From an uncultured Rhodopila sp. (GTDB lineage Bacteria; Pseudomonadota; Alphaproteobacteria; Acetobacterales; Acetobacteraceae): 64,000 nt of DNA. A program made the position numbers and the translations under genes. Below are positions 60,885 to 64,000 of the stretch, in pieces. The first letter of the stretch is position 1, and each line of letters starts with the position of its first letter. Below the pieces are notes generated by a model that was not told the origin of the DNA, ran no database searches, and saw only the letters and a list, made by a program, of their open reading frames with translations. The stretch is taken from positions 245,964 through 309,963 of the forward strand of contig CAIZFE010000035.1 in NCBI GenBank assembly GCA_903932145.1, read 5' to 3'.

Positions 60885-62375
60885 TCAGGCGATTTTCACG
60901 TATTCATAATCGACCGGCTGCCGGTTGATGCCCAGGCGGGGCGGCGCGATCCAGGTCGCGTATTGCCCTTGCACATGGCAGGGCTTCATCAACGAACGGA
61001 TGAACACCAGATCGCTGTCGTTCTGAAGCCAGTCCTTCGACTGCTCGGCCCACGCGTCAGCCGAGATGATCGTACCGGCCGGGCTGATCGCATGACCGGC
61101 GAATTCACCAATGCGGCGGTTGAATCCCTTGTGCGGCTGAGTAAAGCGGAAGTCGATGCCGGCCCGCTCGATCACCTTGTTCCACCGATCCATACCGCCC
61201 TGGCAGTCGGCGATGTAATCGTCCAGCAAACGGCAGTTGATCGACCGCAGCGCGGGGATCTCTTCGTCCACCAGTTCATTGTTTATGACGCGGGTCACCG
61301 TGTAGGTGGCATCCTGGAGTTCGTGGTCGTCCTTCAACTGCGCCTCGTTGAATCGGCCCTTCAGCCCGCTGCTGAACGCCTCGGCGGCGTTGCTGGATAT
61401 TTCCGAACCGAACAGGTCGCGCGACAGCGAGATATGGAAGTTCGCCTTGCGCTGCAGCAGCGGCAAATCCACCACGCCGAGTGCGCGAACCGCTTCGACA
61501 TCGTAAGGGTTGCTGATGCCGGCCTTTTTCATCGCGGCGCAGGTTGCTTCCACGGTGCGGCCGACGCCGGTTTCACCCACAAACAGGTGATGCGCTTCCT
61601 CGGTCAGCATGAAGCGGCACGTCCGCGACAGCGGATCGAACCCGCTTTCGGCCAGGGCGGCGAGCTGCATCTTGCCGTCGCGGTCGGTGAAGTAGGTAAA
61701 CATGAAGAACGAGAGCCAATCCGGCGTTTCTTCATTGAACGCGCCGAGGATACGCGGGTTGTCCTGCTCGCCGCTGCGACGCTCCAGCAGGGCCTGGGCT
61801 TCCTCGCGTCCATCGCGCCCGAAATATTTCACCAGCAGATAGACCATGGCCCAAAGATGCCGGCCCTCCTCGACATTCACCTGGAACAGGTTGCGCATGT
61901 CATACAGCGATGGCGCGGTGGCACCCAGGAACCGTTGCTGTTCGACCGATGCCGGTTCGGTGTCGCCCTGGACAACGATCAGGCGGCGCAACAACGACCG
62001 GTATTCGCCCGGAACGTCCTGCCAGGCGGGCTCGCCCTTGTGCCGGCCCGCCGGGATCGTGCGGCCGGCCACAGGCGGTGCGAGCAGAATGCCCCATCGA
62101 TAGTCGGGCATCTTCACGTAGCCGAACTTGGCCCAGCCTTCGGGATCGACACCGACCGCGGTGCGCAAATAGACATCCGAGGCCTGGAAGCCGTCCGGTC
62201 CCATCTCGTTCCACCAGTTCCGGTAGTTCGGATGCCACCCTTCCAGCGCCCGCAGCAACTGGCGATCCGACGAGAGATCGACATTGTTGGGGATCGAGTC
62301 GGCGTAATTGACTTCGACGAAGGTATCGCCGTGCACGGATTCGGGTGCCTCGGTAAGGGTGTCATCCTGGCTCAT
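60885..62375 (-). CDS. boxB: Benzoyl-CoA 2,3-epoxidase oxygenase component BoxB
   Basis: BoxB, a diiron enzyme, forms 2,3-epoxybenzoyl-CoA with electrons from BoxA. Residues with E-x-x-H-type ligands are present: QVNVEEGRHLWAMVYLLVKYFGRDG and FMLTEEAHHLFVGETG; other landmarks are VNYADSIPNNVDLSSDRQLLRALEGWHPNYRNWW at the start and the terminal PPRLGINRQPVDYEYVKIA. ATG 62375 follows AGAGGAAACC, the same type of ribosome site as boxC. It lies 46 kb from boxA and boxC; two TGCA-type operators upstream link it to BoxR. Confidence 0.93.
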   Translation of the reverse strand: MSQDDTLTEAPESVHGDTFVEVNYADSIPNNVDLSSDRQLLRALEGWHPNYRNWWNEMGPDGFQASDVYLRTAVGVDPEGWAKFGYVKMPDYRWGILLAPPVAGRTIPAGRHKGEPAWQDVPGEYRSLLRRLIVVQGDTEPASVEQQRFLGATAPSLYDMRNLFQVNVEEGRHLWAMVYLLVKYFGRDGREEAQALLERRSGEQDNPRILGAFNEETPDWLSFFMFTYFTDRDGKMQLAALAESGFDPLSRTCRFMLTEEAHHLFVGETGVGRTVEATCAAMKKAGISNPYDVEAVRALGVVDLPLLQRKANFHISLSRDLFGSEISSNAAEAFSSGLKGRFNEAQLKDDHELQDATYTVTRVINNELVDEEIPALRSINCRLLDDYIADCQGGMDRWNKVIERAGIDFRFTQPHKGFNRRIGEFAGHAISPAGTIISADAWAEQSKDWLQNDSDLVFIRSLMKPCHVQGQYATWIAPPRLGINRQPVDYEYVKIA

Positions 62376-62406
62376 CGGTTTCCTCTCCATAGACCGTTTG
62401 ATCGTA

Positions 62407-62420
62407 TGCATTATATTGCC
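62407..62420. promoter_or_regulatory. Putative BoxR operator 5 (boxB promoter)
   Basis: Reads TGCA-TTATAT-TGCC, sharing a 14-base string with the boxC site at 14880-14893. It is 31 bases upstream of the boxB start. Confidence 0.6.
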
Positions 62421-62479
62421 ATACAATCAGGGTGTCAAGCCATATGACGCGAGACGCGTGCAGGTATTTCTGATTTACA

Positions 62480-62493
62480 TGCATTATTATGCA
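62480..62493. promoter_or_regulatory. Putative BoxR operator 6 (boxB promoter)
   Basis: Exact TGCA-TTATTA-TGCA, followed directly by another TGCA (62494-62497). About 105 bases upstream of the boxB start. Confidence 0.6.
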
Positions 62494-62740
62494 TGCATTC
62501 CGCAAGGTCGGCGCGTCGGGACATTCTCTACGACGGCGCTGTGTTCTTGGCCTTGACCCGCAGCGACGCACTCCCCGTTGCCCTTCCGCGTCCGTCGTCG
62601 CCCAGTTGGTCCAGGGCCCTCCTCGCGGCACCGTCAACGCACAGGCCGGGCACCATTCATCATGGAGAAAGGACGAAAATCCACCCGAATTTGTGTTCCG
62701 GGTATGCCGCCATGATGGTGATCTCAGAAAGGGTCGCGCC

Positions 62741-63967
62741 CTAATCCTGTCGTCCGCTTGCCAATATCGAATTGACAAAGATCCGCAGGTCGCCGCCTTC
62801 GTAAAGATGTCCGGCGACCCCGGCGCGGAGCGCGGCCTCAACATCGGTATCCTTATCGCCGACCAGAAAGGACCGCTCTTTCACCACCGGCCATTCTGTC
62901 ATGGCCCGCAGCAACATGCCGGGGTTTGGCTTGCGGTCGACATGATCCATCGCGAATTCCGCGACAATGCCATCCGGATGATGCGGCGAAAGATAGAACC
63001 GGTCCACATGCGCACCCGACACTGCCAGCCGATCCTGAATGGCCTGATTGAAACGATGGGCATCATCCAACCCATAGTAGCCGCGCGCGATGCCACCCTG
63101 ATTGGTCACAACGAACACGTAATACCCGCGATCGTTCAGCAACCGGATCGCTTCCATCGCACCCGGCATGAACCGCAGGTCCTCAACGCGATGGGTATAA
63201 CCGTCATCGACGTTGATCACGCCGTCCCGGTCCAGAAAAGCCGCCGGCCGGACCCTGACACCGGGCAATTCACGGTGTCCCTGGTCCAGTGATTCAGGAA
63301 TGCCGACGTCCAGGAAATACCCGTCGAAACAGGCCCCGGCGATCTGGCCCCGTTGCACCAGCAGCGGAAACACATCCTGCTCGATCGAGCACGGTAGCCG
63401 CTCAATCAAGTCCAGCGCCTCCCGCCGCAGAACATAAATGCCGCCGTTGATGGTGCCCGGCCCGCGGTGGTTCGGGTCTTTCTCCAGAAACTGTGTGACC
63501 TGCCCATCAACCTCGACCACGCGCCCATACCGCGAGACATCCGGCACCGTTCGCAGCGCCAGGGTCGCCAGGGCGCCACTCAACCGAGCGGCTTGCTCCA
63601 GAGCGCGCAGGTTAATATCGAACATGGCGTCGCCGTTCATCAGCAGAAACCGTTCGTCCAGCAGGTCGCGCGCAATGGTCAGTGCGCCGCCGGTGCCAAG
63701 CGGCTCCGGCTCGCGCAGTACACGCACCCGCGCACCACCAATCTGCCTACCGTCGTAGGCTTCGGTCACACGCTCGCCGAGGTGTCCCGCGAGCAGAATG
63801 ATGTCCTGATAGCCATGCCGCTCCACCATCTCCAGCAAGTGGTCGAGGAACGGCCGGTCACCGGCGATGGGTAGCATCGGCTTGGGAATGTCGCGGGTGA
63901 TCTCCCCCAGGCGGGTTCCCCGGCCACCGACCAGAATAACGGCCTGCCGTATCGGCGTTTCGGTCAT
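62741..63967 (-). CDS. Fused heptose-1-phosphate nucleotidyltransferase + HAD phosphatase (HddC-GmhB type)
   Basis: 408 aa, two enzymes of the D-glycero-D-manno-heptose pathway in one chain. The N-terminal part (about 1-235) is an NDP-sugar pyrophosphorylase: AVILVGGRGTRLGEITRDIPKPMLPIAG, GTGGALTIA, LLMNGDAMFDIN, INGGIYVL. The C-terminal part (about 240-400) is a GmhB-like HAD phosphatase: AAFLDRDGVINVDDGYTH, VFVVTNQGGIARGYY, DRKPNPGML, LVGDKDTDVEAALRAG. In the usual GmhB zinc loop (CPHH...C-x-C) the Cys are replaced (SPHHPDG...HVDRK). It would prepare GDP-heptose for a surface glycan. Confidence 0.8.
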   Translation of the reverse strand: MTETPIRQAVILVGGRGTRLGEITRDIPKPMLPIAGDRPFLDHLLEMVERHGYQDIILLAGHLGERVTEAYDGRQIGGARVRVLREPEPLGTGGALTIARDLLDERFLLMNGDAMFDINLRALEQAARLSGALATLALRTVPDVSRYGRVVEVDGQVTQFLEKDPNHRGPGTINGGIYVLRREALDLIERLPCSIEQDVFPLLVQRGQIAGACFDGYFLDVGIPESLDQGHRELPGVRVRPAAFLDRDGVINVDDGYTHRVEDLRFMPGAMEAIRLLNDRGYYVFVVTNQGGIARGYYGLDDAHRFNQAIQDRLAVSGAHVDRFYLSPHHPDGIVAEFAMDHVDRKPNPGMLLRAMTEWPVVKERSFLVGDKDTDVEAALRAGVAGHLYEGGDLRIFVNSILASGRQD

Positions 63968-64000
63968 GGCTTTTCTGCTCCCCAGACCCGGTCGGCCTCC

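Noticed and set aside
60765..62447. 560-aa plus-strand ORF
   Set aside because: Mirror frame of boxB; no motif.

Overview
The window is GC-rich, densely packed bacterial chromosome. Its gene content (aerobic box benzoate pathway, hopanoid hpn genes, fused ispDF, FkbM and GT61 surface-glycan genes, the BoxR HTH-shikimate-kinase regulator) suggests an alphaproteobacterium, most likely Rhodospirillales/Acetobacteraceae-like. This placement is inferred from gene families; there is no rRNA or tRNA in the window to confirm it.

Layout. 1-9.5 kb: surface-glycan genes (GT61, GT9-like, FkbM methyltransferase, pectate-lyase-like beta-helix, a 988-aa two-domain glycosyltransferase) with two divergent PhyH-type dioxygenases; three of the proteins share the same short aromatic repeat. 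9.5-11.4 kb: an amidohydrolase and an Ldh2-type dehydrogenase. 11.6-17.6 kb: aerobic benzoyl-CoA degradation genes boxA, boxC, boxR and the divergent benzoate-CoA ligase; boxB lies apart at 60.9-62.4 kb beside a 3-hydroxybenzoate 4-monooxygenase (mobA) and a MarR regulator. Six TGCA-N6-TGCA-like sites occur only at the boxR/bclA, boxC and boxB promoters, so one regulator can join the separated parts. 17.7-19.0 kb: RhlE-type helicase, followed by an IS4 remnant. 19.8-26.4 kb: a tightly coupled five-gene operon resembling the membrane-bound hydrogenase-4/complex I core, but with no NiFe-binding cysteines and with several proton-channel residues replaced. 26.7-31.8 kb: hopanoid genes hpnD, hpnC, hpnB, hpnA and divergent hpnL. 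32-38.6 kb: a VpsF-like polymerase, ispDF, a small lipoprotein, panB, an Ldh2 enzyme, a nitroreductase and a NUDIX hydrolase. 38.6-42.1 kb: two amidases, the second flanked by two small, translationally coupled partner proteins.

42.1-58.1 kb is a mixed accessory and housekeeping stretch. It holds mepA with a Wza-like exporter, HI0933-type flavoprotein, efp, suhB and an enolase-superfamily enzyme. Interspersed are a candidate toxin-antitoxin pair, a VapC-like toxin cut by an in-frame stop, a frameshifted PD-(D/E)XK-like gene, an AbiEii-like toxin with a broken partner, a lectin/aerolysin-like protein, a macrodomain protein and a decayed choloylglycine hydrolase. The window closes with a fused heptose-phosphate guanylyltransferase/phosphatase.

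The strongest candidates for something undescribed are the hydrogenase-derived membrane complex, the two-part box regulon with its repeated operator, the amidase with two small partners, and the lectin-aerolysin protein. Alignments were made by eye, so family calls are firm where motifs are quoted and tentative otherwise.
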